DNA of 64,000 bases from Dehalococcoidia bacterium (GCA_009693045.1 SHXZ01000010.1:27921-91920), one strand, 5' to 3'. Positions 16,197 to 24,176 are shown, counted from the stretch's first letter. Notes: generated by a model not told the origin, from the sequence alone. Numbers and translations: made by a program.

Positions 16197-16733
16197 ATGG
16201 CGAAGGACAAGGCGAAGGACAAGGCCAAGAAGCAGGTCAAGGAACTCGTGCAGAAGATGCGCGAGGAGCGCCTCGCGCTGCTCCAGGCGCTCAAGAGCGT
16301 GACCGAGGAGCAGGCCAACGTCCACCCCAACGGCGAATGGTCGGCGAAACAGCAGCTCGCGCACCTGGGCAACGCCGAGCGGGCCTGGCGGGACTGGGGC
16401 CTTGCCCTCCGCAAACAGCCGGGGCTGGTCTTTGGGCCGTCGGTAGAAGAGGGCCAAGACGTGCACCCGGAGCGAGACCCTGTGGACGAGTATCCGCTGC
16501 GCCACTGGATCACGCGACTAAAGGCTATGCGAGCGGAGACGCTAAAGCTGCTCCGTGAAGCCGACCTCCAAGAAGCCGACCTGACAGTCAAGGGGCGTCA
16601 TCGGGCCTTTGGCGAGATGAACGTGATCCAGGCGCTGCGGTCCTTGTACCGCCACGACCGGATGCACGTGGACCAGGTGAGCGGCCGCGAGCCGACGTAC
16701 CAGCCTGGCAGGCGTCCCGCGGGCGCAGCGTAG
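16197..16733 (+). CDS. DinB-superfamily protein
   Basis: The 178-residue protein opens with a Lys/Ala-rich stretch (KDKAKDKAKKQVKEL) and continues as a four-helix DinB-like bundle. Features include LLQALKSVTEEQANVHPNGEWSAKQQLAHL, containing the first metal-ligand-type His, and a C-terminal YRHDRMHVDQV with two more His. Members are metal-binding enzymes of thiol or damage metabolism, but this one cannot be assigned. The ATG at 16197 with GAGAGG upstream is preferred over the GTG at 16170. It follows the gltA hairpin, so it probably has its own transcript. Confidence 0.8.
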   Translation: MAKDKAKDKAKKQVKELVQKMREERLALLQALKSVTEEQANVHPNGEWSAKQQLAHLGNAERAWRDWGLALRKQPGLVFGPSVEEGQDVHPERDPVDEYPLRHWITRLKAMRAETLKLLREADLQEADLTVKGRHRAFGEMNVIQALRSLYRHDRMHVDQVSGREPTYQPGRRPAGAA

Positions 16734-17278
16734 CGCCCGAAACGCGGTTGCCGCGCTCACACATTCCGCGAGGCGAAGGTGAGCGGGCGAGGGGGTTACT
16801 TCGTGCCCCGACGAAACGGGCGGCCACGTTATGTCCCATCCAGCAAAAACCCTATTGGCGCTCTACATAACAGCTATAGTGCGAACTAACGTGTTCGGCA
16901 GCCGGTTCGGCTTTTCGAGTTGGACGGCTTCACCAAGACATCGAGGCCAGCTTGGCAATCAGTGTAGTCCTCAAAGGTCGTACAGGTCTTCAGGAAGGTT
17001 TGAGGTCTCGCGATGCACTGCAGGTCATGTCATCGAGCGTGGGCGAGGCTTGGCCTGTGCTTCTAAAGGGTGCCTCGGTCATCGCTTGGACTTGCTCTTT
17101 GCGAGGCGCTCGCATGTCCCCACCAAGTCGCACATGCCCTCCCCCTGCGTCGCCCTGATCAAGATGGATGGCATGGTCCCCCGCAGCATGGTTGCTCCCC
17201 CATGAACCTTGCACGCGGCCTCGCGCAGCAACTCAGTGAAGGGCACAGAGTGAGGCGCATGGCGCGACCGGTCATCGG
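16734..17278. other. Intergenic region without recognised gene
   Basis: About 545 nt. Short open frames exist but show no family features or ribosome-binding site. It contains CCGAAACGCGGTTG near 16738, repeated near 24066, and GCGTGGGCGAGGCTTGGCC near 17039, related to the repeat families C and the 11.5 kb hairpin. The lower-GC core around 16840-16910 could be regulatory. I see no RNA gene. Confidence 0.5.
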
Positions 17279-18550
17279 CTAAACGGGTCCTGCTGGGCTA
17301 GCCTCGTCTTCCGGCGCGAATCTGGTTGACCTGGAATTGCCACTCGGCAACCTCACGTCGTTTGCTGGGCAGCTCTCGGCTATGGCCTGCAGCAACCGGT
17401 GGAGGCCCCATTCCTTCGTGGCTGACACGCCTACCGGCGGCGCCCCGGGCGGTTGAATGCCGTCCAGCACCAGGCTGTCCGGTGCCGAGGCGGCTTCTTC
17501 ATCCATCAGCAGGTCTAGCTTGTTGAGCACCAGCAGGCGGGGTTTCTCGGCAAGGTCCAGCTCGGCGAGCGTCTCGTCCACTACACGAACCTGACCGGCG
17601 GCGTTGTGGTGACTTATGTCAACAACGTGGAGCAGGAGATCGGCGCCCTCAAGCTCCTCCAAGGTCGCGCGAAAGGCCGCGACCAGGAGGGCTGGCAGCT
17701 TGTGGATGAAGCCAACCGTATCCGACAGGAATATAGGACGCCCATCGGACAAGCGGACTTGGCGCGTCGTCGGGTCCAGCGTGGAGAAGAGCCGGTCCTC
17801 CACCTTAACAGCCGATTTGCTTAGGACGTTGAACAGCGTGCTCTTGCCGGCGTTGGTGTACCCCACCAGGGCCACCACCGGTGTGCCGGATGTCTTGCGG
17901 CGCTCCCAGTACTGGCTCCGCCGCCGCCGGACGTCCTCCAGGCGCTTCTTGAGCTTCTGGATGCGTTCGGTCACGAGACGGCGGTCGGTCTCTAGCTGCG
18001 ACTCGCCCGGGCCGCGCGTGCCGATCCCGGCCCCGAGCCGCTCCAGGTGGGACCACTGCCCCACGAGGCGCGGCAGGAGGTACTGGCTTTGCGCCAGCTC
18101 CACCTGCAGGCGGCCCTCTTGCGTGCGGGCGCGCTGGCCGAAGATGTCTATGATCAGCGCGGTCCGGTCTATGACCTTGACCGGGTGCGCCTCGTCGCCT
18201 TGCAGGGCCTCCTCCATGTTGCGCTGCTGTGAAGGCTTTAGCTCGTCGTCTACGATGACCAAGGTGCAGTTGAACTCGCGCACCTTCTCCTGGATCTCCA
18301 CCAGCTTGCCCTGGCCGACGTAGGTCCTCGTGAGGCGCGGAAGCTGTTGTGACAGTGTGCAGGCGACCTGGGCGCCCGCGGTGCGTGCAAGCTGGGCGAG
18401 CTCATCCAGCGAGTCGCGCAGCTCCCAAGGCTGGTTCTTGCCGCGGACGGCGACGCCGACGAGGAGGGCGCGCTCCGTGGCCTGGCGGGTCTGGATGCTT
18501 GTTGGCTTGGCGACGAGAGGCCTCCTGTGTTCTGCTGTTCGTGGGCTCAT
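17279..18550 (-). CDS. hflX: GTPase HflX
   Basis: Ribosome-associated GTPase that splits stalled or stressed ribosomes. The 423 residues contain the HflX N-terminal domain (LLVGVAVRGKNQPWELRDSLDEL, TYVGQGKLVEIQEKV, VIVDDELKPSQQRN), the Arg/Lys-rich linker GAGIGTRGPGESQLETDRR, and the G domain with G1 GYTNAGKSTLFN, G3 DTVGFI and G4 NKLD. The ATG at 18550 follows an open frame that has no homology further upstream. The region upstream contains a family D repeat, and the next gene is on the same strand 127 nt away. Confidence 0.95.
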   Translation of the reverse strand: MSPRTAEHRRPLVAKPTSIQTRQATERALLVGVAVRGKNQPWELRDSLDELAQLARTAGAQVACTLSQQLPRLTRTYVGQGKLVEIQEKVREFNCTLVIVDDELKPSQQRNMEEALQGDEAHPVKVIDRTALIIDIFGQRARTQEGRLQVELAQSQYLLPRLVGQWSHLERLGAGIGTRGPGESQLETDRRLVTERIQKLKKRLEDVRRRRSQYWERRKTSGTPVVALVGYTNAGKSTLFNVLSKSAVKVEDRLFSTLDPTTRQVRLSDGRPIFLSDTVGFIHKLPALLVAAFRATLEELEGADLLLHVVDISHHNAAGQVRVVDETLAELDLAEKPRLLVLNKLDLLMDEEAASAPDSLVLDGIQPPGAPPVGVSATKEWGLHRLLQAIAESCPANDVRLPSGNSRSTRFAPEDEASPAGPV

Positions 18551-18616
18551 TTGTATTGTAGCGGGTTCTGGGTTTATTCCTTCGGCGGCCGTGCCTTGAG
18601 CGACGTTACCAGGAGG

Positions 18617-18660
18617 AGATTCCGAGGGAGTCCTTCCGCAGAAGGACGACCGAGGAATGA
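18617..18660. repeat. Family D dispersed repeat
   Basis: GAGATTCCGAGGGAGTCC...GACGACCGAGGAATGACATC: the GAGATTC and GGAATGACA ends of the family D element, with a GTCCTTCCGCAGAAGGAC hairpin inside. Confidence 0.65.
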
Positions 18661-18677
18661 CATCATAACCACCGGGG

Positions 18678-19595
18678 CTATGCAGGCGCGGCCCCACCAG
18701 CAGCCAAGCGGCGCTTGGCCTCATTGTACACCGCTGCAGGCAGTGGGCCTTTGCGCGCGGCAGTAATGTTCTGCGCCAGGTGCTCCGGGTTCATGGTGCC
18801 CACGATGGTGGTATGCAGGTCTGGATGGCTGATGGTGAACCGGAGCAGGAACTCCATTGGGGTCACACCGTCCAACAGATCGGACAACCCGGCGCGGTCC
18901 CAGAGCTTCCACCTATTCTCCTCCGCCAGGCCGTGACCGGGCTCGCCGCGAGCCACGCCGCCGCGGATGACGGTGCCCGCGCCGGCCCTGGCGGCCTGGG
19001 TGATGGCGGCCTCGTGTTCGCGCTCCAGCGCCGAGTACGGGACCTGGAACGCGTCAAACACGCCCATGGCGATGAGCTCCCCGACGCCGGGCAACGAGGA
19101 AGAGGCGCCGATGAACCGCACCTTGCCCTCTCGCTTGAGGTCCAGCAGCGCCTGAAGCGCGCCTTCCTTTTCGGCCTCCTGGCGAGACGAGACGTTGTGG
19201 AACTGCACGAGGTCCAGGTGGTCGGTCTTGAGGCGCTTCAGGCTCTGGTTCACCCCGTCCATAACGTTCTTGCGCGTGTAGAGGTGGCGCGCGCCGGGCG
19301 GCGCGGTCGCGGGATCCACGATGCAGCCGCACTTGGAGGCGAGGAAGTACTCGTTGCGGCGGTGCGATATGAAGCTGCCGATAAGCTCCTCGCTGTCACC
19401 GTAGTCAATGGAGGTGTCAATGAAGTTGATGCCCGCGTCGAGCACGCCGTTCAAGACCTTCTCAGCCTGGCCGGGTGCAAGCTGGCGGCCTCCACGGACC
19501 CCGCCTGCTGTGCCGCGCAGCTCCATGGCGCCAAAGCCGAGGACGGTTACGTCAAGTCCGGTGCGGCCGAGTTTGCGCTTGGGTAGGTCTAGCAT
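18678..19595 (-). CDS. Aldo/keto reductase (paralogue of the one at 56.9 kb)
   Basis: NAD(P)H-dependent oxidoreductase of the AKR superfamily, 305 residues. It shows the opening KRKLGRTGLDVTVLGFGAMEL and a candidate tetrad Asp60 (FIDTSIDYGD), Tyr65, Lys88 (LASKCGC) and His133 (DLVQFH). The barrel runs to a C-terminal FTISHPDLHTTIVGTMNPEHL, the cofactor region typical of this branch. The ATG at 19595 is where homology begins; the longer open frame is non-homologous. A second gene at 56925-57866 codes a clearly related protein, often identical over whole motifs. Substrate unknown. Confidence 0.9.
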   Translation of the reverse strand: MLDLPKRKLGRTGLDVTVLGFGAMELRGTAGGVRGGRQLAPGQAEKVLNGVLDAGINFIDTSIDYGDSEELIGSFISHRRNEYFLASKCGCIVDPATAPPGARHLYTRKNVMDGVNQSLKRLKTDHLDLVQFHNVSSRQEAEKEGALQALLDLKREGKVRFIGASSSLPGVGELIAMGVFDAFQVPYSALEREHEAAITQAARAGAGTVIRGGVARGEPGHGLAEENRWKLWDRAGLSDLLDGVTPMEFLLRFTISHPDLHTTIVGTMNPEHLAQNITAARKGPLPAAVYNEAKRRLAAGGAAPA

Positions 19596-20096
19596 CGCAC
19601 GGCTCCTTTGGTCGTTTGATTCGGGTTGTTTGTTGGGGTGCGAATCCAGCTTTGCCTGGATTTGTTCCCTTTGATTACTTTTGCTTTGGACGGCTGGTTC
19701 GTCTGGCCACGATCGGATGAACAGGGTTTTGTGGTTCGGAAAGTTTTTCTCTTGCGACCTCCTGGCGTTGAAACCGGTGGCGCTGGGACGGCATACGAGG
19801 ACGACGGTAACAGAGCACCCCGCTGTCTTAGGGTAGAGGGGCGAGGGCAAAGAGGCAAGAGTCGTTTGGCACAGGGCGCGGCAAGGATGGAGAGGGCGGG
19901 AAGTCTGTTCCTCGGGCGGCTACGCCATGCCAGCGGGGGGTGCTTGTGAATGACGAACGAGGTAGCTGGGCGGTGGGCCTACCTAACCCCCTGCCCCCTT
20001 CCCTAAAAGAAAGGGGGATTATGGCCAGGAAGCAGGGTCTGCTCGTCGCTCGCTCTGGGTTTGCGGCGCCCAGCGGAGCGATTTGCCAGTCGTCGG
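19596..20096. other. Intergenic region with a family A repeat
   Basis: About 500 nt with no convincing gene. A small inverted repeat AATCCAG-CTTTG-CCTGGATT lies at 19641-19660 upstream of the reductase, and a family A palindrome occupies 19981-20017. The part near 19600-19760 is less GC-rich and could carry the reductase promoter, but no clear -35/-10 pair stands out. Confidence 0.5.
19994..20017. repeat. Family A palindromic repeat
   Basis: CCCCCTTCCCT-AAA-AGAAAGGGGG preceded by CCTAACCCCCTG, the longer form of family A. A near-identical copy starts 590 nt away at 20571. Confidence 0.75.
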
Positions 20097-20546
20097 CTAG
20101 TCCACGACCACCGTGAGGGCAAGGGCCCACACGTTCTTTTCGCCGCCCTCCCAGGGCCGGCTGTAGCCAAGGGTTATGGTGGCGCGTCCCTTGTTCTGGG
20201 CTTTGAGCGTCCATGTTTCCTGCCCAGCGGCTCCTACCGGCGGGGCTGTCCCGCCGCTGGCGGCCTGAGGCGCGGTGAAGGTGTGTCCTAGCTGTTGCAC
20301 GACTGAGGTGTCACTGATCTGCGCGGCCTCCGGCCACAGAAAGCCTGTGGTGCGGTTGGAGCAGAGGGTGACGGTGAACGAGTCGCCGACGCGGGCGTCC
20401 GTGGTCTTCTCCATGTGCGGCCGGGTGGAGAAGGCATCGCATGACACGGCGAGGACGACCGGCTTCGGGGCGTCGCAGGCGACGAGGCCGAGTAATACGA
20501 CCGTGAGGGAGACGGCTACGCGGGTTCTTTTCAGCAGGTGCAGCAT
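20097..20546 (-). CDS. Chagasin/I42-type protease inhibitor lipoprotein
   Basis: A secreted 149-residue lipoprotein with a signal peptide ending LVAC (Cys24). The mature part matches the chagasin (inhibitor family I42) fold: DSFTVTLCSNRTTGFLW corresponds to the NPTTGYxW loop, a Gly/Pro-rich loop (ASGGTAPPVGAAG) follows, and a C-terminal ATITLGYSRPWEGGEK corresponds to the RPW loop. Such proteins block papain-like cysteine proteases. The ATG at 20546 gives a proper signal; upstream frame sequence is repeat DNA. Whether the target is endogenous or from predators or competitors is unknown. Confidence 0.85.
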   Translation of the reverse strand: MLHLLKRTRVAVSLTVVLLGLVACDAPKPVVLAVSCDAFSTRPHMEKTTDARVGDSFTVTLCSNRTTGFLWPEAAQISDTSVVQQLGHTFTAPQAASGGTAPPVGAAGQETWTLKAQNKGRATITLGYSRPWEGGEKNVWALALTVVVD

Positions 20547-20570
20547 GGGAGTTGCCTTTGCGGCGTCAAT

Positions 20571-20614
20571 ACCTAACCCCCTGCCCCCTTCCATACGAGG
20601 GAAGGGGGCAGGGG
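20571..20614. repeat. Family A palindromic repeat (long form)
   Basis: CCCCCTGCCCCCTTCC-ATACGA-GGGAAGGGGGCAGGGG, preceded by ACCTAA: the most complete copy, with a stem of 14 or more bp. It lies just upstream of the inhibitor gene. Confidence 0.85.
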
Positions 20615-20670
20615 TCGCAACAGTGATGTGTGCTCCCACGGCGGCCGCGCGTCGAGTGGCGAAACCGGGA

Positions 20671-20700
20671 GAGATTCCGAGCGGAGCGAGGAATGACAGG
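20671..20700. repeat. Family D dispersed repeat
   Basis: GAGATTCCGAGCGGAGCGAG followed by GAATGACAGG. It lies between the dapL stop and the inhibitor gene. Confidence 0.75.
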
Positions 20701-20732
20701 GAGGTGGTCGGAATGCCAATCTAACGATGTTG

Positions 20733-21914
20733 TCACTCCTTCGCTGGTGGCGGAGGCACCTTCCAGCCCTTGAGCTTCTGGACGGCCTTGTCCACATTCT
20801 CGTCGGCGGTGGTCATGGAGAGGCGGACATAGCCCTCGCCGTTGGGGCCGAAGCCGTTGCCGGGCGTGACGACGATGCCCTTCTGGTCCAGGATCGTCGC
20901 TGCGAAGCCGGCGGAGGTGTACCCCTCCGGCACGCGCGCCCACAGGTACAGGCTGGCGCGCGGCATCTCAAAGCGGAGGCCGATCTCGCGGAGCACGGGC
21001 GCGAGCTTATCGCGGCGGCGCTGGTAGATGCGGCAGTTGTTGGCAACGGCGTCCTGCGGGCCTGAGAGCGCCTCAATGCCCATCTCCTGGATGGCCTGGG
21101 GCACGCCGGAGTCCAGGTTGGACTTGACGCGGAAGAGGGCGTTGATCATGTCGGGGTTGCCCACCGCGAAGCCGAGCCGCCATCCGGTCATGTTGTACAT
21201 CTTGGACAGGGAGTGGAACTCAATAGCAACGTCTTTAGCGCCCGGCACCTGCATGATGCTGGGGGCCTTGTAGCCGTCAAAGGTCACCTCGGAGTAGGCG
21301 GCGTCGTGGAGGACGGGGATGTTGTAGCGCTTGCCGAAGGCGACGGCCTTCTCCATGTAGCGCAGGTCGGCCACCGCGCCCGTAGGGTTGTTGGGGTAGT
21401 TGAGCCAGAGCACCTTGGCGGAGCGGGCCACGTCGGACGGGATGGCGTCCAGGTCCACGAGCCAGCCGTTCTCCTCTCTGAGCGGCAGCCAGTGGGAGGT
21501 GCCGCCCGCAAACATGGTCCCTATGCTGTACACGGGGTAGCCCGGGTCGGGCACGAGGGCGACGTCGCCGGGGTCAATGAAGCACAGAGCCGCGTGGCCG
21601 ATGCCCTCCTTGGCGCCGATGAGGGAGACGACCTCTTTATCCGCGTTGAGCGCGATGCCGAAGCGCTTCTGGAACCAGTCGGCGGCGGCGCGCTTGAACT
21701 CGGGCAGGCCGTCGGACTCGGGGTAGCGGTGGTTGGCGGACTTGAGCGCGGCCTGGCGCAGTCGCTCCACGACGTGCGGCGGCGTTGGGATGTCCGGGTC
21801 GCCGATGCCGAAGGAGATGACCTCCTCGCCCTTGGCGCGTTTCTCTGCGATCTTCTGGGAGATCTGGACGAAGAGGTACGGCGGGAGCTGCTGGACGCGT
21901 TTGGCGAAATTCAA
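20733..21914 (-). CDS. dapL: LL-diaminopimelate aminotransferase
   Basis: PLP enzyme that converts tetrahydrodipicolinate directly to LL-diaminopimelate, bypassing the DapC/D/E steps of lysine and cell-wall precursor synthesis. The 393 residues start FAKRVQQLPPYLFVQISQKI and show ISFGIGDPDIPTPPHVV, the NYPNNPTGAVAD substrate-binding block and the Schiff-base Lys in FHSLSKMYNMTGWRLGFAVG. The start is TTG at 21914 with AGGAGG at good spacing. The next pathway enzyme, dapF, lies about 1 kb upstream on the same strand, which supports the assignment over other class I aminotransferases. Confidence 0.92.
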   Translation of the reverse strand: MNFAKRVQQLPPYLFVQISQKIAEKRAKGEEVISFGIGDPDIPTPPHVVERLRQAALKSANHRYPESDGLPEFKRAAADWFQKRFGIALNADKEVVSLIGAKEGIGHAALCFIDPGDVALVPDPGYPVYSIGTMFAGGTSHWLPLREENGWLVDLDAIPSDVARSAKVLWLNYPNNPTGAVADLRYMEKAVAFGKRYNIPVLHDAAYSEVTFDGYKAPSIMQVPGAKDVAIEFHSLSKMYNMTGWRLGFAVGNPDMINALFRVKSNLDSGVPQAIQEMGIEALSGPQDAVANNCRIYQRRRDKLAPVLREIGLRFEMPRASLYLWARVPEGYTSAGFAATILDQKGIVVTPGNGFGPNGEGYVRLSMTTADENVDKAVQKLKGWKVPPPPAKE

Positions 21915-21939
21915 GGCGCCTCCTTATTACCTCACCCCT

Positions 21940-21968
21940 AACCCCTCTCCACAATGTGGAGAGGGGTT
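21940..21968. repeat. Family A palindromic repeat
   Basis: AACCCCTCTCCAC-AAT-GTGGAGAGGGGTT, preceded by CTCACCCCT. It lies 25 nt upstream of the dapL start and could affect its leader. Confidence 0.8.
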
Positions 21969-22006
21969 GGCTTTATAGCCACGTGGGTAGCATTGTATCG
22001 TGCGTG

Positions 22007-22033
22007 GAGATTCTTCGCAGCGCTCACAATGAC
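22007..22033. repeat. Family D dispersed repeat
   Basis: GAGATTCTTCGCAGCGCTCA followed by CAATGAC; one of three family D copies within 460 nt. Confidence 0.75.
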
Positions 22034-22136
22034 GACGGGGGCACCCTTACCCCCGGCCCTGTTCTTTTCGTGTGGAGGATGAGGAGTGAGTGCTAGGTAG
22101 TTGCAGGTGAGTCGCGCGGTGGGCAGCGCAATGTGG

Positions 22137-22166
22137 TGGAGATTCCTCACTCCGTTCGGAATGACA
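22137..22166. repeat. Family D dispersed repeat
   Basis: GAGATTCCTCACTCCGTTCG followed by GAATGACAG, next to the end of the small gene at 22177. Confidence 0.75.
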
Positions 22167-22176
22167 GTGGGAGGTG

Positions 22177-22380
22177 CTAGTGGATGACGTCCTCGTCTTC
22201 GTCAACGACGGAGAGCTGGCTTTTGTGGACGAGGAGCTTGTCGCCGGCGGTCAGGGTGAATCGGTACAGGGGCTCGTTGGCGCGGCAGAGGTCGCAGTCC
22301 TCGGGCCAGACGCCGAAGACGTTGTGGTGGAGCTGGCGGTTTTCTTCGGTCCAGGTGATGGCGCTGGGCAGGTCAGACAT
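22177..22380 (-). CDS. Small uncharacterised protein with CxxC
   Basis: A 67-residue product, MSDLPSAITWTEENRQLHHN..., with PEDCDLCRANEPLYRFTL (one CxxC pair) and an acidic tail DEDEDVIH. The start at 22380 is chosen because sequence upstream in the frame is family A repeat DNA. No family is recognised. The composition looks coding rather than random (ordered hydrophobic beta-like segment LYRFTLTAGDKLLVHKSQ), but the evidence is thin. It lies between repeats, upstream of dapL on the same strand. Confidence 0.5.
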   Translation of the reverse strand: MSDLPSAITWTEENRQLHHNVFGVWPEDCDLCRANEPLYRFTLTAGDKLLVHKSQLSVVDEDEDVIH

Positions 22381-22398
22381 GAGGCATAACCTCACCTC

Positions 22399-22437
22399 CT
22401 CCCTCCCCCTCTCCACGATGCAGAGAGGGGGAGGGAG
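22399..22437. repeat. Family A palindromic repeat
   Basis: CTCCCTCCCCCTCTC-N9-GAGAGGGGGAGGGAG, joined directly to a family D copy. Confidence 0.8.
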
Positions 22438-22440
22438 ACG

Positions 22441-22466
22441 GATTCTTCGCTGCGCTCAGAATGACA
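22441..22466. repeat. Family D dispersed repeat
   Basis: GATTCTTCGCTGCGCTCAG followed by AATGACA, directly abutting the family A palindrome on its left. Confidence 0.75.
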
Positions 22467-22554
22467 AGCAGACGATGACTCAGATACTCGGAGGCACAAA
22501 CCACCTGGGAGCACTGAACTTAATTGTTATGTGATAGACCATCGAATCCTTCAG

Positions 22555-22998
22555 TTACTCGTCCGTTGTTTTTCTATCCATCTTCCATTTGAGCAAACGT
22601 TTCGTACCCTGGCTTCCATACGTCTCTTCGTAGTGCTTCAGGCTTACCAAGTACATATCAGCGTGGTCAGTGGCTTCAAGATATATTCCAACCCATGGAT
22701 CGCAACTAAAAGCACGGCATGCGTCCAACAGCTTTTTCCGATCATTCTTTTTGTCATCTAATAAGGTTACGTGGTCCCGTTCTGTACCCTTGACCCTGGT
22801 TCTTGCCTTGACGCTGATTCCGAATCTCCGGTCAGTTTTGGAATTATAAGCAATTATGTCGATGCCAGTGTGATCAATTATTGATGTCTCAAAACCAGAA
22901 CGAGATAGCCAGTTGCAAATTAGGACTTCTCCAAGCTGACCAATGATCTCCGAATGTCGTGAGCTCTTGTGAATTGGCGAATTTGAATCATTAGACAT
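22555..22998 (-). CDS. PD-(D/E)XK-like nuclease-fold protein, low GC
   Basis: A 147-residue protein whose middle reads IIGQLGEVLICNWLSRSGFETSIID, then HTGIDIIAYN and RRFGISVKARTR. An early Glu on a helix, a GIDI Asp and an IxVKxR strand are the pattern of PD-(D/E)XK folds such as Holliday-junction resolvases, Mrr-like domains and restriction-type nucleases. No second domain is present. The coding region is distinctly AT-richer than its neighbours, suggesting recent transfer. Its ATG at 22998 overlaps the dapF stop by 8 nt (ATGTCTAA), so it is translationally coupled to dapF. Function is unknown; no methylase or partner lies next to it. Confidence 0.7.
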   Translation of the reverse strand: MSNDSNSPIHKSSRHSEIIGQLGEVLICNWLSRSGFETSIIDHTGIDIIAYNSKTDRRFGISVKARTRVKGTERDHVTLLDDKKNDRKKLLDACRAFSCDPWVGIYLEATDHADMYLVSLKHYEETYGSQGTKRLLKWKMDRKTTDE

Positions 22999-23929
22999 TC
23001 TTTGTGTCCCACTCCACGTCAAACACCTCCGCAATGGGGCCTTCCATGACCACCTCGCCCACGCCGTCCCAGGTGATGCGGAGCGTGCCGCCATGGAGTG
23101 TTATGTCAACAGTGTCGTCCGTGAGGCCGTGGAGGCGCGCGGCCACGGCGACGGCGCAGGCGCCAGTTCCGCAGGCCATGGTCTCGCCGGAGCCGCGCTC
23201 CCACACGCGGACGTTGAGGTGGCCGCGGTCAACGACGTTGACGATCTCAAAGTTGACGCGGCGGGGGAAAAATGGGTGGTGCTCCACCTTGGGGCCGACC
23301 TGGTGCAGCGGAAAGTCGGCGATTGGGGTAGTGAGGAAGGCGACGGCGTGCGGGTTGCCCATGGAGACGCAGGTGAGGCGCAGGGCGTGGCTGTCCACGG
23401 TGAGGAGGTGGTCCATCAAAGGCCCTTCGACAGGCTCAGGGCGAGCGGGTGTATCGCGCAGATCCGCTGATCTAACCCCCGGCCCCTTCCCTGCGAGGGA
23501 AGGGGAGGAAGTGGTGAGCATCGCAGTGTTCACCGGGATGTCTGCTGGGCGAAGGATGGGTTTGCCCATGCCGACGCGGGCGCCGGTGATGACGCCGTTG
23601 GTGAGGACTGGCTCAACGGTCTTGATGCCGGCGAGGGTCTCCACGCGGAACGGCCTGCCCTTGGGCCGCTGGGCGAGGTTGTTTTCCATGGCGAAGCGGA
23701 CGAGGCAGCGGATGCCGTTGCCGCACATCTCGCCCTCAGAGCCGTCGGCGTTGAACATCCGCATGCGGATGTCGGCGGTGGTGGACGGCAGGGCGAGGAT
23801 GACGCCGTCGGCGCCGACGCCCAAGTGGCGGTGGCTGATGGCGCGGGCGACGGCGGGCCAGTCGGCCTGCTGGCGGCCGTCGGTGAAGAGGTAGTCGTTG
23901 CCGGCGCCGTGGAGCTTGGTGAAGCGCAT
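22991..23929 (-). CDS. dapF: Diaminopimelate epimerase with in-frame repeat insertion
   Basis: Converts LL- to meso-diaminopimelate by a two-cysteine racemase mechanism. Motifs are FTKLHGAGNDY, GADGVI, MRMFNADGSEGEMCGNGIRC (first catalytic Cys), LTCVSMGNPHAVAF, VNFEIV, RVWERGSGETMACGTGACA (second Cys) and DGVGEVVMEGPI. At 312 residues it is about 30 longer than usual. The excess is residues about 139-170, coded by a family A palindrome and a family B element in tandem, placed between two beta strands just before the conserved VSMGNPH block. All catalytic motifs are intact, so the enzyme is probably active. Confidence 0.93.
   Translation of the reverse strand: MRFTKLHGAGNDYLFTDGRQQADWPAVARAISHRHLGVGADGVILALPSTTADIRMRMFNADGSEGEMCGNGIRCLVRFAMENNLAQRPKGRPFRVETLAGIKTVEPVLTNGVITGARVGMGKPILRPADIPVNTAMLTTSSPSLAGKGPGVRSADLRDTPARPEPVEGPLMDHLLTVDSHALRLTCVSMGNPHAVAFLTTPIADFPLHQVGPKVEHHPFFPRRVNFEIVNVVDRGHLNVRVWERGSGETMACGTGACAVAVAARLHGLTDDTVDITLHGGTLRITWDGVGEVVMEGPIAEVFDVEWDTKNV
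23429..23452. repeat. Family B dispersed repeat inside dapF
   Basis: CCCTTCGACAGGCTCAGGGC followed by GAGCGGG; translated on the minus strand as PARPEPVEGP. Confidence 0.8.
23471..23506. repeat. Family A palindromic repeat inside dapF
   Basis: CCCCTTCCCT-GCG-AGGGAAGGGG (23483-23505), preceded by CTAACCCCCGG. It is read in dapF as SSPSLAGKGPGVRSA. Confidence 0.85.
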
Positions 23930-23943
23930 AACCTCTCCCCCGG

Positions 23944-23966
23944 CCCCTCCCCTAAAGGGGGAGGGG
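23944..23966. repeat. Family A palindromic repeat
   Basis: CCCCTCCCC-TAAA-GGGGGAGGGG immediately upstream of the dapF start codon. Confidence 0.8.
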
Positions 23967-24109
23967 AGAAGACTACCGAAGGGGCGGGGCCCCTTGGGGC
24001 ATCCCCCTTTACTTGGGTGACCGTGTGATTAGTGTAGCGGTGACGGCGAGGGTTGTCAGCTACGCCAGGCCATCTGTCCGAAACGCGGTTGGCGCATCCC
24101 GATGCGTCA

Positions 24110-24176
24110 CGCCGGATAAATGTGGGCGGGCAAGAAGACCCTTCGCTGCGCTCCAGGGCAGGCCTCGCCCCTACAG
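24110..24176. repeat. Composite dispersed repeat carrying the miaA stop codon
   Basis: GTGGGCGGGCAAGAAGACCC, then TTCGCTGCGCTCCAGGGC and AGGCCTCGCCCCTACA: halves of a family C-like palindrome flanking a CTTCGCTGCGCTC segment. The miaA TAG at 24171-24173 is part of the TGTAGGGGC half-site, so the repeat supplies the end of the gene. Confidence 0.6.

Noticed and set aside
16831..17205. Open frame of 124 codons after the second DinB-like gene
   Set aside because: Composition is not protein-like, no homology pattern, no ribosome-binding site.
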